A stretch of DNA of 64,000 bases from Ottelia alismoides. Lineage: Eukaryota; Streptophyta; Magnoliopsida; Alismatales; Hydrocharitaceae. The notes under the pieces are model-generated. The model was not told the DNA's origin, ran no database searches, and worked only from the letters and a program-made list of their open reading frames with translations. Each line of letters begins with the position of its first letter. Within the stretch, counting starts at the first letter, position 1. The stretch is from assembly GCA_037367405.1 (NCBI GenBank), contig JAZKJV010000389.1:372001-436000 (forward strand), read 5' to 3'. This document shows positions 1-13,126 of the stretch, piece after piece. The position numbers and the translations under genes were made by a program.

Positions 1-2796
1 AATTTTTGTAGAATTTTCAAATGTTTTTTTATTTTTTTAAAAATCAAACAGTAGGAAAAATAATAAACAGTGTATAACTTGGAGTATTTGCAACTTAAAA
101 ATATTTTAAATATCCAAAACTCCTAGAAATTATTTTTATGCTAAACTATAGATAAATACTACAAACACGAAGTAAAATCACGATTTTTGGATTTTTGTAG
201 AATTTTCTGTGAGTTTTCTAATATTTTTGTTATTTTCCAATTTTTTTGGGGTTTTGAAAAGAATTAATGCACGAAATTTGCAAGGAAATTAAAAGACAAT
301 GAAAGGAAATTAATTTATTTTTTTTGGAATTTTTAGAGCAGATTCAAATTTTTATGAATTTTTGAATTTTAGGAAGAGAAAAAACACTATTTTTATTTTT
401 AAATAATATCAAATGACATGAAAATGCAATGGAAAATTTATGTAATGAACTTGCTCACATCAGGAGACCATACAAATATTTGTAGAATTTATTGACTAAC
501 AAAAACATTTATTTCACTTAAAAGAACATGCAAATTTAAAGTCTGTTAAATAGGGACTACACTGCAGTTATTCAATGTTTTTGCATTAGAAAATAATTAT
601 GAATTAATAAGAGGATAGAAAGTGCAAATTACCCATAGCACATGTGCATAGCATGTGACTCTATCTGGATCTGGACTTCGTTGCAATGTTCAAAACTCCC
701 GTGGAACTTTATGGTAAATTTCCAAATGTTTTTTTAATGGCCCAAGGGTTTTCTTCGTCCCTTCGTTTCTTCAAAAGCAAAAGGGCGCAACCGCAGTGAG
801 AGGCACCATTATTCATTCCTGGTGGATGGAGTTGGATCGTGGTTGGGCAGAAGGCTGACGAGATCGGGGCGGCAAAGATATAAAACGGTCGGCGGCTCGC
901 GGCAGGGCTAGCTGTGGATGGCGGTTCTGTAGGAGATGCTCCAGGCACGGGGGCGATGCGCACGGGCAGATGAGAGATCTGGAGTCAGGTGGCTCGGCCG
1001 TTGGGTTTGCGTAGGGGTTGCGGTGGGCTGATGGAGGACGGCCGGCGGATAGAACTGAGCGACACACACCCAGATGGAGAAGGAGGTGGCCACGCAGAAG
1101 GGCGACTGGTGATGTGACGGATGCCGCCTGTGTTTTTTTATTTTTTTGTAAACAACAATAGATAATAAAAAAATTTATTTTTTTTGAAAAAGAAATGACA
1201 AAAATCTTTATTTATTTATTTTCTTTTTTAATCTTTTTTAGATGATCCTGCAAAATAAATGTTAGAGAGAAGGAAAGCAATCTATTTTTTTTTGTTTTTT
1301 TAATATATTTTTTAATTTATAAACAAATGAGGACACGAGCACGACGGCTCGGTCCTAAAATCAAAACGGAATGCGTGAATGGGGATCCGATGAAAAATGA
1401 GGAATGGATCTGAGTCTCCGACCACTGTGCGTTGCCGGAGTTGAGAGATCGTGGTAGGTAGAAAAGAGTGTGGAGAGATCGAGATGTGAGATGAAAAATC
1501 GAGATCGACGGCGAAGAATCAAGTTGTGATGGATTCTAAAATCTATATAAAAAATTGATGATGAAATTAAAATGCGACAAATTAAACTAAGGTCATTCTG
1601 GATGAAAAATAAGAAGAAAATGATGGATCTCACCTTAGGAGTGGGAAAAATACCGTGATCGCCTCGATGAAGGCCGACTCGCTGTCACCAGATGGCTCAG
1701 AGGCTAGGCACCCTTCTATAACAAGAAGACTCTCGGAGATCGGGCTCCTCTCACCAGAGATTGATCAAGTTGAAATGATGGAGAAGGAGCCATATAAATA
1801 GAAAATTAGGAATTGAAATTTGAATTTCTGAATTTTTGGATGAAGATAAGAGATAAGAGAGAAAAAAATTAAAAGGAGATAAAGTTAAAAGATTAGTGTT
1901 AAAATTATTTACAAAAATTAACTTTTTTGTATTTTCTTCACTTTATTATATTGAATAAAAAATGTTAATTTTTTTATTTTTTGTGTGGTGGTTATTTAAG
2001 AATAGCAACTATATACATATACTATATACATTATACACATAGTTAAATAAGGAAATTATTTTTTTTATTTAAATTTTTTTTATTTTTGTTTTAAATATTT
2101 TTTGAAAATATTTACAAATATAATATGTACAAATACATGGTGAAATTGCACAAACCACCCCAGAAAATCAACTTTTTCACCCGTAACTCCAAAAGTTATG
2201 AAATCACAACCATTTTAAAGATAATTTAATTTAGAATACAATGGAAGTGAGTTTAGTTCAATTTGAGGTCATGTAGAGGTGGAATTGGTCTTTTAATTAT
2301 CCCTTAGTGGCTTTTTCCAAGTGTGGTTGCTTTTATTCTGTACATGATTTGATTGTGCAATTATTTTTATTATTTAGGACACTTTTTTATTTACAACTTT
2401 TTTTTGAAAATTATTTGATTTGAGATCAATTTATGTACAATAAAATAATGTAGTATAAAAATATACACAACATACAAATTTTTCGGATTTTTTGATTAAG
2501 GACCCTATCTCCCCCTACTTTATTTCTAGTCGATCAGGTCAAGACTTGATCTTCTCTCGGGGTTCGAGTCAGCCTGTATATTTTACATATATACAATCTT
2601 CCTTTTTTATTTTCTTTTCTTCATTTTCCCTTTCTTTCTTTCTTTATTTATTTTAGGTTAAAATGGTAAGAAGTGTACAATATTTACGCACATATGAAAG
2701 TTAGTAAGAATATGGAGTTAGTATTATATATAGGTGTTTTATAAGGGATTTTAAGCTAAAATAAATGAATAAAGATGATGAAATGCAGATTCATCA
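1..2796 (-). mobile_element. Athila-type LTR (LTR-A), same subfamily as the E1 LTRs, cut by window start
   Basis: This stretch matches the two E1 LTRs (18762-22352 and 32309-35858) along its whole visible length. On the minus strand it begins at 2796 with TGATGAATCTGCATTTCATC, the LTR start shared by all elements here. A TATA-like box lies at 1792-1801 and a GC-rich block at about 800-1110, in the same order as in E1. The conserved U3 block (see findings) is at 2501-2580. The bases beyond 2796 are not a polypurine tract, so this is either a 5' LTR whose element runs off the left edge or a solo LTR. Short open frames inside it (for example 709-963 and 1361-1633, minus) look like chance frames in GC-rich or AT-rich DNA. 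Confidence 0.85.
1792..1801 (-). promoter_or_regulatory. TATA-like box of LTR-A
   Basis: On the minus strand this reads CTATTTATAT followed by GGCTCC. The same motif with the same downstream context sits in both E1 LTRs, about 1.0-1.1 kb from the LTR start. It is a plausible core promoter; the transcription start is not determined. Confidence 0.5.
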
Positions 2797-3796
2797 GGCA
2801 CGCGGCCAGTACGCGCCACCTTGGTTATTTTGCAATAAAACCCTACAGGATTATGGTAATTGCATTTATGTCCATTTGCAATTTTTTTAATTTTAATTCT
2901 GTATTTGCATGTAGAACCAGTGTCTGCATGTTGATTTAAACTGTCACTCATGATCATTTTATTATTCTGAAATTGCATAGTGGAGAACAATTAATTCGTT
3001 TTCTGATGGATATTTATTTGTAATTAAGTGAGCATTAGTTTATTTATTATATATGATTTGGTGAAATATGCATATGTTACCTAATATTTATTTTGAAATT
3101 ATTCTTAAATAAATTTTTGCTATGAAAATTCTCAAAAATATATAGTAGATAGAGTTTAAGTTGTTCCACATTGTACCAAAATGTCATCACATTTGCATGC
3201 ATATTGAGGTCACAATAAAATGTTTGTTGATTGGAGTAATTAATTTTTAATAGATCGAAAACTCAATATTTTAGGGTTTATAATTTTCCTGGGATAGATC
3301 ACCATTAGATACATCTAGGATAATTTTATTTCCTTAAAATAATAACGTTTGGCATTTATTAAAATTAATTAACTAAAAATCACCTAGTCTGCATATTTAA
3401 TTTAAAATTAATTCCCTTTGCATCCAAAAATTTAAAAAAAATTATAGTAGTCTCATTTATTATTCTTCACATTCTAGCCAAGCTTGAGATTTTCTTGACA
3501 TTGTTTGAATGTATTTACATTTTAGTCCCTCAACTTAGTTAAAATTGCATGTCAATCATTTATTGCATTAAAAAAAACCTCTTTGAAAGTTCGACTATTA
3601 GATCAACTAAAAATCAACCTAAGGAGACAGTGGCCTCCCTGAGTTCGACCTTGGGCTTGCCCAAGTAATAAAATTTGATCGCTTGCTTGTAATTGAAAAA
3701 TTAATTAAGTGGTTTTTGATCGATCCGAAATTGCCTATCTACAACGAAATTCGAACATTAATTCGACACTATTAAGAGGGCAATTCTGTGGTTTAT
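2797..3796 (+). other. AT-rich DNA, possible 3' part of a plus-strand Athila/Tat-like LTR
   Basis: No coding region is visible. Around 3632-3670 the plus strand reads CCTCCCTGAGTTCGACC followed by TTGGGCTTGCCCAAG. This resembles the stretch near the 3' end of Athila/Tat LTRs; the E4 LTR has GGTTCGACCTC at about 50032. No tRNA-Asp primer-binding site follows, so it would be a solo or truncated LTR. The left boundary next to LTR-A is not resolved. I see nothing else in this kilobase. Confidence 0.35.
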
Positions 3797-4800
3797 CATG
3801 TGGCTCCCGATGATGCTGAGTGGAGCTCTCGTCCTTGTCCACTTCTTGAGCTGCTGTCATGTGAACTAACTTGTAGAGGATCTGGGGTGGCTTCTGGTAT
3901 GCGTGTGATGAAGACAGTGTGACCTCTCCTTTGGCCATTTCCTCAAAAATCTGCCATATCACATCTTCATCCTTATTAAAATGTGATCCCCTATAGGAGG
4001 CATCAACAAGCCTCTTACTCGCAGTATTCAATACCCCAAAGAAATGTTGGACCAAACTGGTCATAGGGATATCATGGTGGGGATATTTCTCATGCAAATC
4101 CTTTAATCTTTCCCATGCTTCTTGTATTGTCTCGTGTGGGCCTTGGGAGAAATTGTTGAATCAGTCTCACATCTGATTGAGTTGACTAAGAGGGTAGAAC
4201 TTGTGCAGGAATGCAAACTTAAGATCCTCCGAGGTCATTACGACCTTTCCTAGATGGTTGACCCAGTAAAGGGCCTTGTCTTGAAGGCTAAAGGGAAAAG
4301 TCATCATCTTTACTACACCTAATGGGATGTTAGGGTAGTGTGTGGTACCACAGATATAAGCAAACTACTGAAGATGGATGTAGGGTTCTTCTATAGTGTT
4401 CCCATGGAATGTGGGAAGAAGAGTAAGGAGTTGAGGCTTAAGCTCAAAATGTGCTTGGACCGGTGGAATCTGAATCCATTCAGTCATCTGGCTAGCGCTA
4501 GGGTTGTAGGTCTTCTTTAGAGTAAGCTTTAGAGCCTATCCTCTTACCCCCACCTTTCATCCCTCCATGGGGTCCATCTCTTTGTTCATCTTCATTTCCT
4601 CCTCCTCCTCCTCCTCTGTTATCTCTTTCTCTCCTCATGTCATTTAGCATTTCCTAGAAGGCGACATGGGCTTGATCCTGTTCGGTGAGCTGCTGCTGGA
4701 TGGCCTGGATGGAAGCGAGCAACTGTGCATTCATAGTGTTCTTATCCAGTTGTCCCTGATCTGGCTAATTTGTTCCCTTTCCCTTCCCTTGAGGAGCCAT
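3797..4800 (-). pseudogene. Broken Athila-type gag
   Basis: Minus-strand translation matches the E4 Gag in pieces. The start at 4800 reads MAPQGKGK (E4 MAPGGKGK). The C-terminal half at 3797-4097 contains KYPHHDIPMTSLVQHFFG and GSHFNKDEDVIWQIFEEMA, the retrotransposon gag core. The middle (about 4100-4520) is recognisable only across frame changes and stops. Homology ends at about 3797, just before the place where the other elements carry the conserved UGA, so this copy says nothing about that stop. Downstream sequence is unrelated. This is an isolated fragment between a possible LTR and a Copia LTR, and its parent element is unknown. Confidence 0.75.
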
Positions 4801-4889
4801 CTCTGATTCAGACTCAGAGGAATGCATCTGAATGGGGGTCCAGTGTGATGGTTATGGGAAAAATCTTAAGCGCTTCATGGAAGCGTGAG
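4801..4889 (-). other. Residual leader of the gag fragment, junction with Copia LTR
   Basis: The minus-strand bases just upstream of the gag start keep similarity to E4 upstream of its gag ATG (SESESEM against SNSDPDM). The exact junction with the Copia LTR lies somewhere in 4830-4960 and cannot be fixed by eye. Confidence 0.3.
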
Positions 4890-7407
4890 GATCACTCATA
4901 TGCGATCAGGAGCAACTAGTCGCATTAGTTGCTCGGGGCATCGGAATATAAAAAATTTTAAACGATGAAACCGCATGATCCAATAGCACTTCTCATATCA
5001 TTTCATCTAAACCACAAAGTGGATATCAGAATACCTCTTGAAGTGTGTTTGCGATCGAAGTCTCTATTTGAAGAGACCGCATGTCTCAAGTCCGACCCAA
5101 CAGAAGAGACGCTTGCGAGCGCATTGATGAAACACATCCTTCTTGCAATCCTATATGTTGATCCAAGCGATGGATCTCCTGATTTTTTCACACGAAATAT
5201 AATGTCTTCTTTGCATACTTGAAGCATTGAGGAAAATGAAGATCCACAAGTGGTCGAAGTGGCAACATGACGGTGTAGCGATGACAACGATACTCTCTAG
5301 GTCACAAAGTGGACAATAACTTTAGAGAGAGGGGTGCATGTATGTGTGTGTGAGAGAGAGAGAGCTTGTGAATTATATGTTGTAGAAGAAGAGCTAGGGT
5401 TTCCTCTTCTTTTATAATATATTGGAATCCATGGATCACAATCCATGGACAACACAAATCCAATGGCTGAGATTGATTTGTGTTTCTTTCAATGGACATG
5501 ATTTTGTTGTAAACTATTTACAACAATTATTAAATTAATTTAATTTAATTAAATATATATTGAATAATCCTCAATATAAATTAATTCAATCAAATCAATG
5601 TACCTTAAAGGATTAGGAAAGGAAACTAAACTCCTTCCAATCAAGGGGAGACAACCAAATTGAATGAGGAGTCAAGGGTGGTCGTCCACCCTCCCTTTAT
5701 AGAAGGGGCTTTCTTCTTTTTCTATTATATGAGACCACAATATCATATAATCCTTCATTATATGCAACCAATTTTATTGAATATTATTTCACAAAAATGA
5801 TTCCAAATTATTTTGTGAACTTTCAATCATACCATCGGAAATTTACGAATCATATTCACACTCTCAAAATAAAATGTAAATTGTATTTTCAATTAATTGT
5901 CCAATGTGAATCCAATTCATATCAACATTTAAATTGACAATGCTATTTACAAATAGCTCTATCTAATAAATTATAAATCACATTTATAATACATATGATT
6001 AATATGGATAGTACTATCCACATTATTCTTATCTATGATGATTAAATCATATTTAATTATCTTGGATCATCAATCTCATGCATCTAAATAACATGAATCA
6101 CATTCACATTATTCATGATAATTAAATCACATTTAATTATCAATTTCTCAATGCTGAGATATACAATACATCAATGGAATTGCTCTTTAATTCTTTCAAG
6201 AATAATGCGCTTTCTCCGTGGATACTTGGAGATAAGGACATGGTGATTGTATGTTCCACGTATAGTGACTTGGATATTGAAATCACATCTCAAATCCAGA
6301 TCTCGAAAACCTCTCATAGGTGCTTGATTAAATCAAGTCCATAGATCAAATGTTCTCATTGCATCTGAATCACATTCAGATCAATGTCTAACATTTAGAC
6401 TAAGATTAGATTACTTCTCTAATGAGAGGAGTCACTAATATCCAAACCCATTTCATCACTCCTTAGGAATGGAAGTGTCATGGTTATACAATCATTTATG
6501 ATCACATCACCCTCAGGTATTCCTAATACATATACATCCTGCAGACTGGAAGACCTAGAATAAACCCTAAGATATAGATCTATTTTACACTGTCTTCAGG
6601 GTTTTATTATTAAGTTTCTCTTTTGATCATTGGGATTCGGTATCGATCATATACTTTCCAAAAGGCATATACCATACCTAGGTATTGATCATGTACTTTC
6701 TAAAAGCATATATCAAACGTACAAATCCAGTCAAGCTTCCAAAACGAGACGACTATGCATGGAATTTGTTTCCAATGTCTCATGAGTTAGCTCATGTCTT
6801 CCGGTTCAATAATGAACATGTATGATCCCTTTGAGAGATCATATTACTCGTATGCCCTTGTATGCACTCTAGCTCGCTGGTGTATAGACCTTGATTAGAT
6901 CATTAACATATCGGTCCTGCCAAATGCACATACTCAAACATGTAGTAACACATCTATCTCCGGTCAGAGGATGTGTGCCTATTTCATGACAGTATACGAT
7001 ATAGGTCTTGGTTAACTCGATCTTGTTAAGTCAACTCTTTGACCTAACTTATCTAACACCTCCAAATTTTTATTCCTATGCAGAGACCTACATCAAGAGG
7101 TCAGTTAGATATCAACCTATAGAGAAGAATTGTCATCTCCCTCTCAGGCTGGAAATCCTCCCTTAACAATCACTTGATGATGTTTAATGAGTCCTTAATT
7201 TAACTCTTTAGATATCATCCATCACCAACCTCTATGATTCAACATTTTAATCAACAGTTGTATGATCATTAAGATAGCCTTAGTACAAAACCCTAATTGT
7301 ACTAAGGGACCAATTATGCAAATTAGTTATTCTTCATTTCAGAACAGGCAATGATTTTCAATAACATTTATTGCATAATGGCTCACCATGGGCTCGCATG
7401 TCCAACA
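4890..7407 (-). mobile_element. Ty1/Copia-type LTR
   Basis: On the minus strand the sequence at 7417-7396 reads AGTGGGAGAT then TGTTGGACATGC. This is the polypurine tract followed by LTR start that is characteristic of plant Copia elements. Minus-strand Copia RT/RNase H lies directly on the other side (7418 upward), so this is the 3' LTR of that element. The sequence is AT-rich with no convincing gene. The region 5003-5300 has an open minus frame of 94 codons, but it is LTR sequence and no protein family is recognised. The left end is placed only roughly. A TG/AG dinucleotide stretch sits at about 5340-5362. Confidence 0.65.
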
Positions 7408-7417
7408 ATCTCCCACT
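7408..7417 (-). other. Polypurine tract of the Copia element
   Basis: AGTGGGAGAT on the minus strand, immediately before TGTTGGA. This is the plus-strand primer site in Ty1/Copia reverse transcription and it marks the LTR boundary. Confidence 0.7.
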
Positions 7418-9147
7418 ATCCCAAAGAGTCATTGATGGGCTAATCTTTTAAACCCACACTCATGTGCTAATAATAAGCCATTTAGAAAAATAGCTTGGTA
7501 AGCTGACCGGTCACTCTATTCCCGAGAGACTACGCCAAGTCCTTTTATAGTACTTGTATATCTTCTAGTAATAGTGCTTGCATCTAATGCGAATGTTGCA
7601 TCTTTTGCAACCAATACTCAATTTAGTTAAAACAGTTATATTGTCTTTAACACTGCAATTCAATAAGCCTTATAACCAGTGTGTAATTTCTATTATCCTT
7701 ATCAGAATACCCTTGTTCCTGGAGATTTCTATCTCCTAAGACTAAGACCCAGTCTTAAGTCTTATAAGGCATTTGCAGTTAAGACCATTTAGATCAGTAT
7801 CTATAAAGTCTTAAGTTCTTCAAGATAAGACTTTGAGATCACTATCTCAAAAGTCTTGTCCTCTTTGAAGATATTGTTATGATTGCAATCAAGTGTTTTA
7901 TTCCATAGTAGGACTAGTAACAGTTTACTACTCCCACTGCATGGTAGACATCTGGCTTTTGTACATATCTAGTACACACCAGGCTTCTTAGAACTGATGC
8001 GCAAGGGCAAGCAGTTTCAGAATTCACTTCCTCAACTCTTTGAGGTATTATCCCTTTAGATAGGGCAATACCATATCTTAAGGTAAGGAAGCCTTCCATG
8101 TGGCTTTCCCCAATAAAGAAATATGTTCAAGGTGTACTACAAATGTGACAATCTCAATACCCTTTTCTCTTTGCTTCTGAACATCTTCAGAACTAAGATC
8201 CAAGAGATATCCTTGAGATCTTTCTTCTCAAGGTATGGAACAAACATATTATAAAACACTTATTCTTGTCCTTATATCATTCCAAATGATTTGGATATTA
8301 TCTACATTTAGCATAATGAATACAATGGCACTCTCACTAAGCTTCACATTGTTCATCAAGATTTTGTATGAAATCATAACCTTTATGATTTCATTAAATC
8401 TGATGTTCCAATTATTAGAAGCTTATTTGAGTCCATAGATGGAGTTCCTTAGCTTGCACAACTTTGCATTCCTCATCCATGAAGCCATGTGACTACTTCA
8501 TATGAATATCCTCGTTGAGGAATTCATAGAGGAATGCAATCTTGACTTCCATCTTGTAGATGTCATAATTAAGTTGTGTAGATATAGTTAGCAATATTAT
8601 GACGGGTTTAAGCATCGTCACTGAAGAACACGTCTCGTTGCAAGTGATGTCTTCTCTTCGTGTTTATCTTGTGTATACGAGCCATGCTTTTGAAGGTCTC
8701 TACCTTCTCATCAGATTCCCTCTTTCTCATGAAGATCCATTTACACCTAATGGGTTTGACCCCTATAGGTGGATCCTCAAGGGTCGAAATACAAAACTTG
8801 TATATGAAGTCTACTTTAGACTTTATTGCTAACATCCATTTTCCATGTCATGATCCTTAGAAGCTTCATCAAATGAAGTCAAATAATTGTCAGACTTACC
8901 AGACCCTTTAGGTGGTCTTACGACCGTCAAACTAATTTGAAGAGGTATGAGTGGTTCATCTTTAATTGTCCTTTTAGTTTCTCATTTTAGGAGCCTCATT
9001 ATCTTCTCAAGATTCAGTGGGTTCCTTAACTTCATTTTCATTTTGATTCCTAAGAATCATATCCTTAGAGTTGAAATCTTTTTAAGAATATGTTGAATCA
9101 CAACTTTCTCAAGTTTTTATTTAATGGAATTATTCACAATGTGAAAT
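7418..9147 (-). pseudogene. Decayed Copia RT and RNase H, 5' truncated
   Basis: Minus-strand translation in several frames gives the Copia RT order. KPIRCKWIFMRKRESDEKVE is at about 8740-8800, then KMEVKIAFLYEFLNEDIHMK at about 8500-8560 (family form: MDVKTAFLNG..DEDIYMKQ). Next comes a segment at about 8290-8330 where the usual catalytic YVDD reads NVDN. ACPCASVLRSLVCTR at about 7970-8010 matches the family's YASAVGSLMYAMVCTR. Stops and frameshifts are frequent and both catalytic aspartate neighbours are changed, so it is inactive. The connection region upstream of RT reaches about 9147, where the E2 LTR begins; integrase and gag are absent. E2 probably inserted here or replaced the rest. 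Confidence 0.8.
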
Positions 9148-12100
9148 TGTCATCGCAACCCAGAGAAGCGTCAAACAAAAATTTTATTGATGAATCTCAA
9201 GCCAAAATAAAATGAAGAAATGTTAGGGAGAGAGGTAATTTGCTATTTTATTTACCTATATAGCGTACATGACGAACTCATGGAGGCTACAAAAATCCCG
9301 AGGGTTATTTAAATCAGCGATAAATAATGAAACAAAGGAGGTAATCAAAAGCACCTTACTCTAGGTTTTTGTGATGTTTTTATTTTTTAAGTTTATTTGT
9401 TTACTAATTTTTATTTTTTATATTTTTTTGCTTTTTTGATTTTGTATTTTTAATGATTTTTTATATTTTGCAAATGTTTTTTTAATTTTGATATAAAAGA
9501 AAACAAAACATATAATAGAAATGAAGACAAAAATTAGAAAAAAGGCAACTTTTTGGATTTTTAAAATAAAGCAAAAATATATAGAAAATTTAAATAAATA
9601 TTTTTTTTGTTTTTGGCATTTTCTGATATTTTTAGATTTTCCAGAATTTTTAGGTTTTTACGATTTTTAAATAAATGAAAAATTGGAAAACTTATAATAG
9701 AAAATGCTGCGGGCGCTTTTGGATTTTTAAAATAGAAAATAAAATAGAAAGTGGATAAAATTTTTCACGAACAGAAACATAATTTTTTTATTTTCCAAAA
9801 AGCATTTTTGCATTTTTTATATTTTTTGTGATTTAAAATTTTTTAGTGTTTTGATGTCTTTCTATTTTTCTTGGTTTTTATGAGGGATTAGAAAATGAAT
9901 TTTGTAAGAAAATAAAATAAATAAAAATAAACAAACAAGAATTTTATGGATTTTTTTGAAAAGTTTTTGATTTTTTAATGATTTCTAATACAGTTAGGAA
10001 TATTTTTGATGTTTTTGATTTATTAAAAATGGTTAAAATGCAAAATGAACATTAGTGTTAAAGAACGAATTAACAAGAGCCTAACATGATTTTTTGTGGA
10101 TTTTTATAAGAGGTTTTGCTATTTTTTAATTCAACTTAAAATGCAAACTAATATGTAGGTTAAAAGGGGTCTAAATACAAAGAAAAATAGTTTCTGGACT
10201 AACTGAATACAAAATAAAGAAATGCAAAGGCCCAACATGCAAATTACCCAAAAATATGCATGCTAGCGCACGTGAGTCGCGCTAGCACGAACTCAAATTC
10301 AATTATTTTATTTTGGGGGGGCAAACAATAACATTAACATGCATAACCTTTATTGCAATTTTCATAAAAACTCATGTGCTACGCTCGTTCTGTAGTTCAA
10401 AAAGGACTTAAAGGTAATTGAAACAAATTCTATAGCTACAAGCAAACATGTGTCATGAAAGGACTTATTTGTAAAATTAAAAACAAAGAAAGATTGGAGT
10501 GCAAATTTTCTACCATTCCACGTGGTTGCTCGGACGACTGCGATATGTTGAATATCTAATCTGATGGTTGAATATGAAGGTGATCTTGCATGGCGTGGAT
10601 TTGATATGATCTTGTTCTACAGCTCAGAAACGGACGTCAATGGGCGACCATGATTGAATCTGGCAGGTTAGTTCTTGATCTTGTGGCTCTCGATGCTACT
10701 GGAAGAACAAGATTGAATGGCATGTCCGTTAAACTTCAATCGAGCAGTACTTGCTCGATCTCAGTCCAAATCCTCGTATGAATGACTCTCCTACTTCCTG
10801 CAACTACTCTGTGTAGTCCAGATGACTCGATGGCAAACGACAATGGCTCAAGGGAAATTTGGAGGTCGGAAGGTGACCAGCTTCAGGTGGACCTCCAAAA
10901 CGTATTCCTCGCTCCTAGGAGAGCTCCAAAGACCTGTAAAATACTCAACGCTCAGACACGACACTCAGACAAATTTATTTAGCACAAAAATAAGGGAAAT
11001 GATGAAGGTGTGGGAACCTCCAATGAATGTGGTCAGAGAGGAGGTCGCAAACCAGATTCAGAGAAGATCTGGTTTGTTAGATTGTGGAAGAAGGAAGAGG
11101 CGGTCTAGGTGAACATGATGGTCGGGTTGGTTTTGAACGAAAGTGATTGGAGCACCTCTGATCGAGAAGATCAGAGGGAGATGGTGGATGATCTGATTTT
11201 GCTGAATATGGAATTAAGACGTAAAAAAGTAAATACTAAAATGAAAGAAGATAAAATCGAGAGTTCCTACAGTGAAGGAATGGAGGAGAAGCGTCTCAAT
11301 CCGATGTGTGAGGCGGAGAGTCAGAACTGCACTGATAAAGATCCGACAAGTAGTTGGATCATGAATCTAGCCTCAAATCACGCTCCTAATTGGAGGTCTG
11401 CTCCTCTGTCACCAGAGTAAACTCTCTCACACTCAATCTCAGGGAATTCAGGGCCAAAAATGAATCAACGATGGTAGGGGAAGATCTGGGAGTATAAATA
11501 AGCAAGATGTCTGACCAGATTTCAAATTCAAAAAGGGAGTGTATTGAGGTGAAATTGGCGGATCTGATGAGTTGGCGACGGAGTCAATTATTAGGACTAC
11601 AAATCAGGAGAAGGAATCGAGTGTAGTTAAATGACGGACAGAGCAGAAGAAATTAGAGAAAAGGTTGGGTGAATGGAAAATGCGGGTAGAGACCGTGGGA
11701 TAGGGAGTTGACCCGGGTTAACAGACTTGGGATCAACCAATCATAGCGCTCAACGATACATGCCAAAATACACTAGATGACAAAAAAGGTGAAAAATAAG
11801 AAATAAATAGAAATAAAATAGAAATGAATTTAAAATAAAAAATAATGTGAGGAGAAAATGTAAGTAATTTAATTAGTTTATTTTTAATGATTTTTAATTA
11901 TTAAAAAAATATATACAAGGGTGAAAATAAATAAAGTGTATTATTTACAGGTAGATATACCTATATATACAACACCTTGATTTTTAATTATATTAAATTT
12001 ACAAGTATACATATAATTTTATAATTTATTAATTTACAAATATTTTACAAGTAGTTTAAAGATATTTTAATTTTTTTGTGAATTAATTGATTAAGGTAAC

Positions 12101-12985
12101 TAAATAGTAATACTTTACAATATACATAGTGATATATATAATATGTACATGATTTTATTTTGTATTTTGATTTTGTGATTTTTATTTGTATTATAATAAG
12201 TGAAATACAATATATACAAATATTATAAAAAACAATATATACAAATGTAGAAAGAAAATAAATATACAAATTATATACAAGTAATATAAATAGGTATAAT
12301 ATACAATAGCACCCCAAAAAGCCACATTTCACACCTTAACTCTAATTTTTTATGAAACCCTCTATTTTAAAGATTATTTAATTTGGAGTATAATGAAAGT
12401 GAGTTTGGTTAATTTTGAGTTTTGGTGGAGAAGATTTTGATCCGTCAAGTTGAGCTTTGCGGCTTTTCAGAATGTTGTTATTTACACAATGTACAAGGGT
12501 TGTTTTTGCAAGTATTTTTATTATTTACAAAATAATTTTATGTACAAGTTTCAAGAAGAAAACATTTTTATCTAGATTGAATTTGGTTACATATAAAATA
12601 GATAATGAATTGTGTAATATGTACGGTAGTATAAAGGTGATAAATATACACATGGAAATTGATTTTCTGAATTTTCTTGTGTTTAGGCCTTATCTCCCCC
12701 ACTTTATTCATGGTCGATCATCTCAAGTCTTGACCTTCTCTCGGAGCCAGAATCAGCTTGTATCTATTACATATATACAATATTTGATTTTCTTTATTTT
12801 TCCTTTGTTTCTTTCCTTATTTATGTTAGGTTAAAATAGTGATAGATATATAGTATTTACACAAGAATGGTAGTTAGTAAAACGAGAGATTTATTGATAT
12901 ATAAATATATATATATATATAAGTGTTTTATACACGATTTTAAGCTAAAATAAATGAATAAAGAAGATGAAATGCATATTCATCG
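9148..12985 (-). mobile_element. 3' LTR of element E2 (LTR-II subfamily)
   Basis: On the minus strand it starts at 12985 with a slightly mutated LTR start (C instead of T, then GATGAATATGCATTTCATC) directly after a polypurine tract. It ends at 9148 with GGGTTGCGATGACA. The partner LTR at 38574 to about 41955 aligns through most of it. A TATA-like box is at 11493-11500, about 1.5 kb from the start. The conserved U3 block is at 12685-12765. Short open frames inside (10782-11420 plus, 12045-12834) are not supported as genes. An AT dinucleotide run lies at about 12898-12920. Confidence 0.8.
11493..11500 (-). promoter_or_regulatory. TATA box of the E2 3' LTR
   Basis: Minus strand TATTTATA followed by CTCCC, in the same relative position as the TATA boxes of the E1 and E4 LTRs. 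In the partner E2 LTR (41690-41697) the plus-strand TATAAATA has become TATACATA. Confidence 0.5.
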
Positions 12986-13005
12986 TCCCCCTATGCTTTA
13001 CCTTT
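12986..13005 (-). other. Polypurine tract of E2
   Basis: Minus strand GGTAAAGCATAGGGGGA lies directly against the LTR start. E1 has the near-identical GGTAAAGCATAAGGGGA at 22353-22371. It primes plus-strand DNA synthesis and fixes the internal/LTR boundary. Confidence 0.8.
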
Positions 13006-13126
13006 GCTAGTCCCTTTTCAAAAAATTAATTTGAAGAATAACTGTCTGAAAGAAAAAGAATGAAAGAAAAATAAAGAATTTAGAACAATATTGATTATTA
13101 AATTTATCTTTATAAAATCAAAGTAT

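Noticed and set aside
5003..5300. 94-codon minus frame as a small gene
   Set aside because: Lies within the Copia LTR; no family recognised and no flanking gene structure.
12045..12834. Hydrophobic small proteins in the E2 LTR
   Set aside because: Translations of AT-rich DNA give Ile/Tyr/Phe-rich runs that look like membrane segments; not conserved in the partner LTR.
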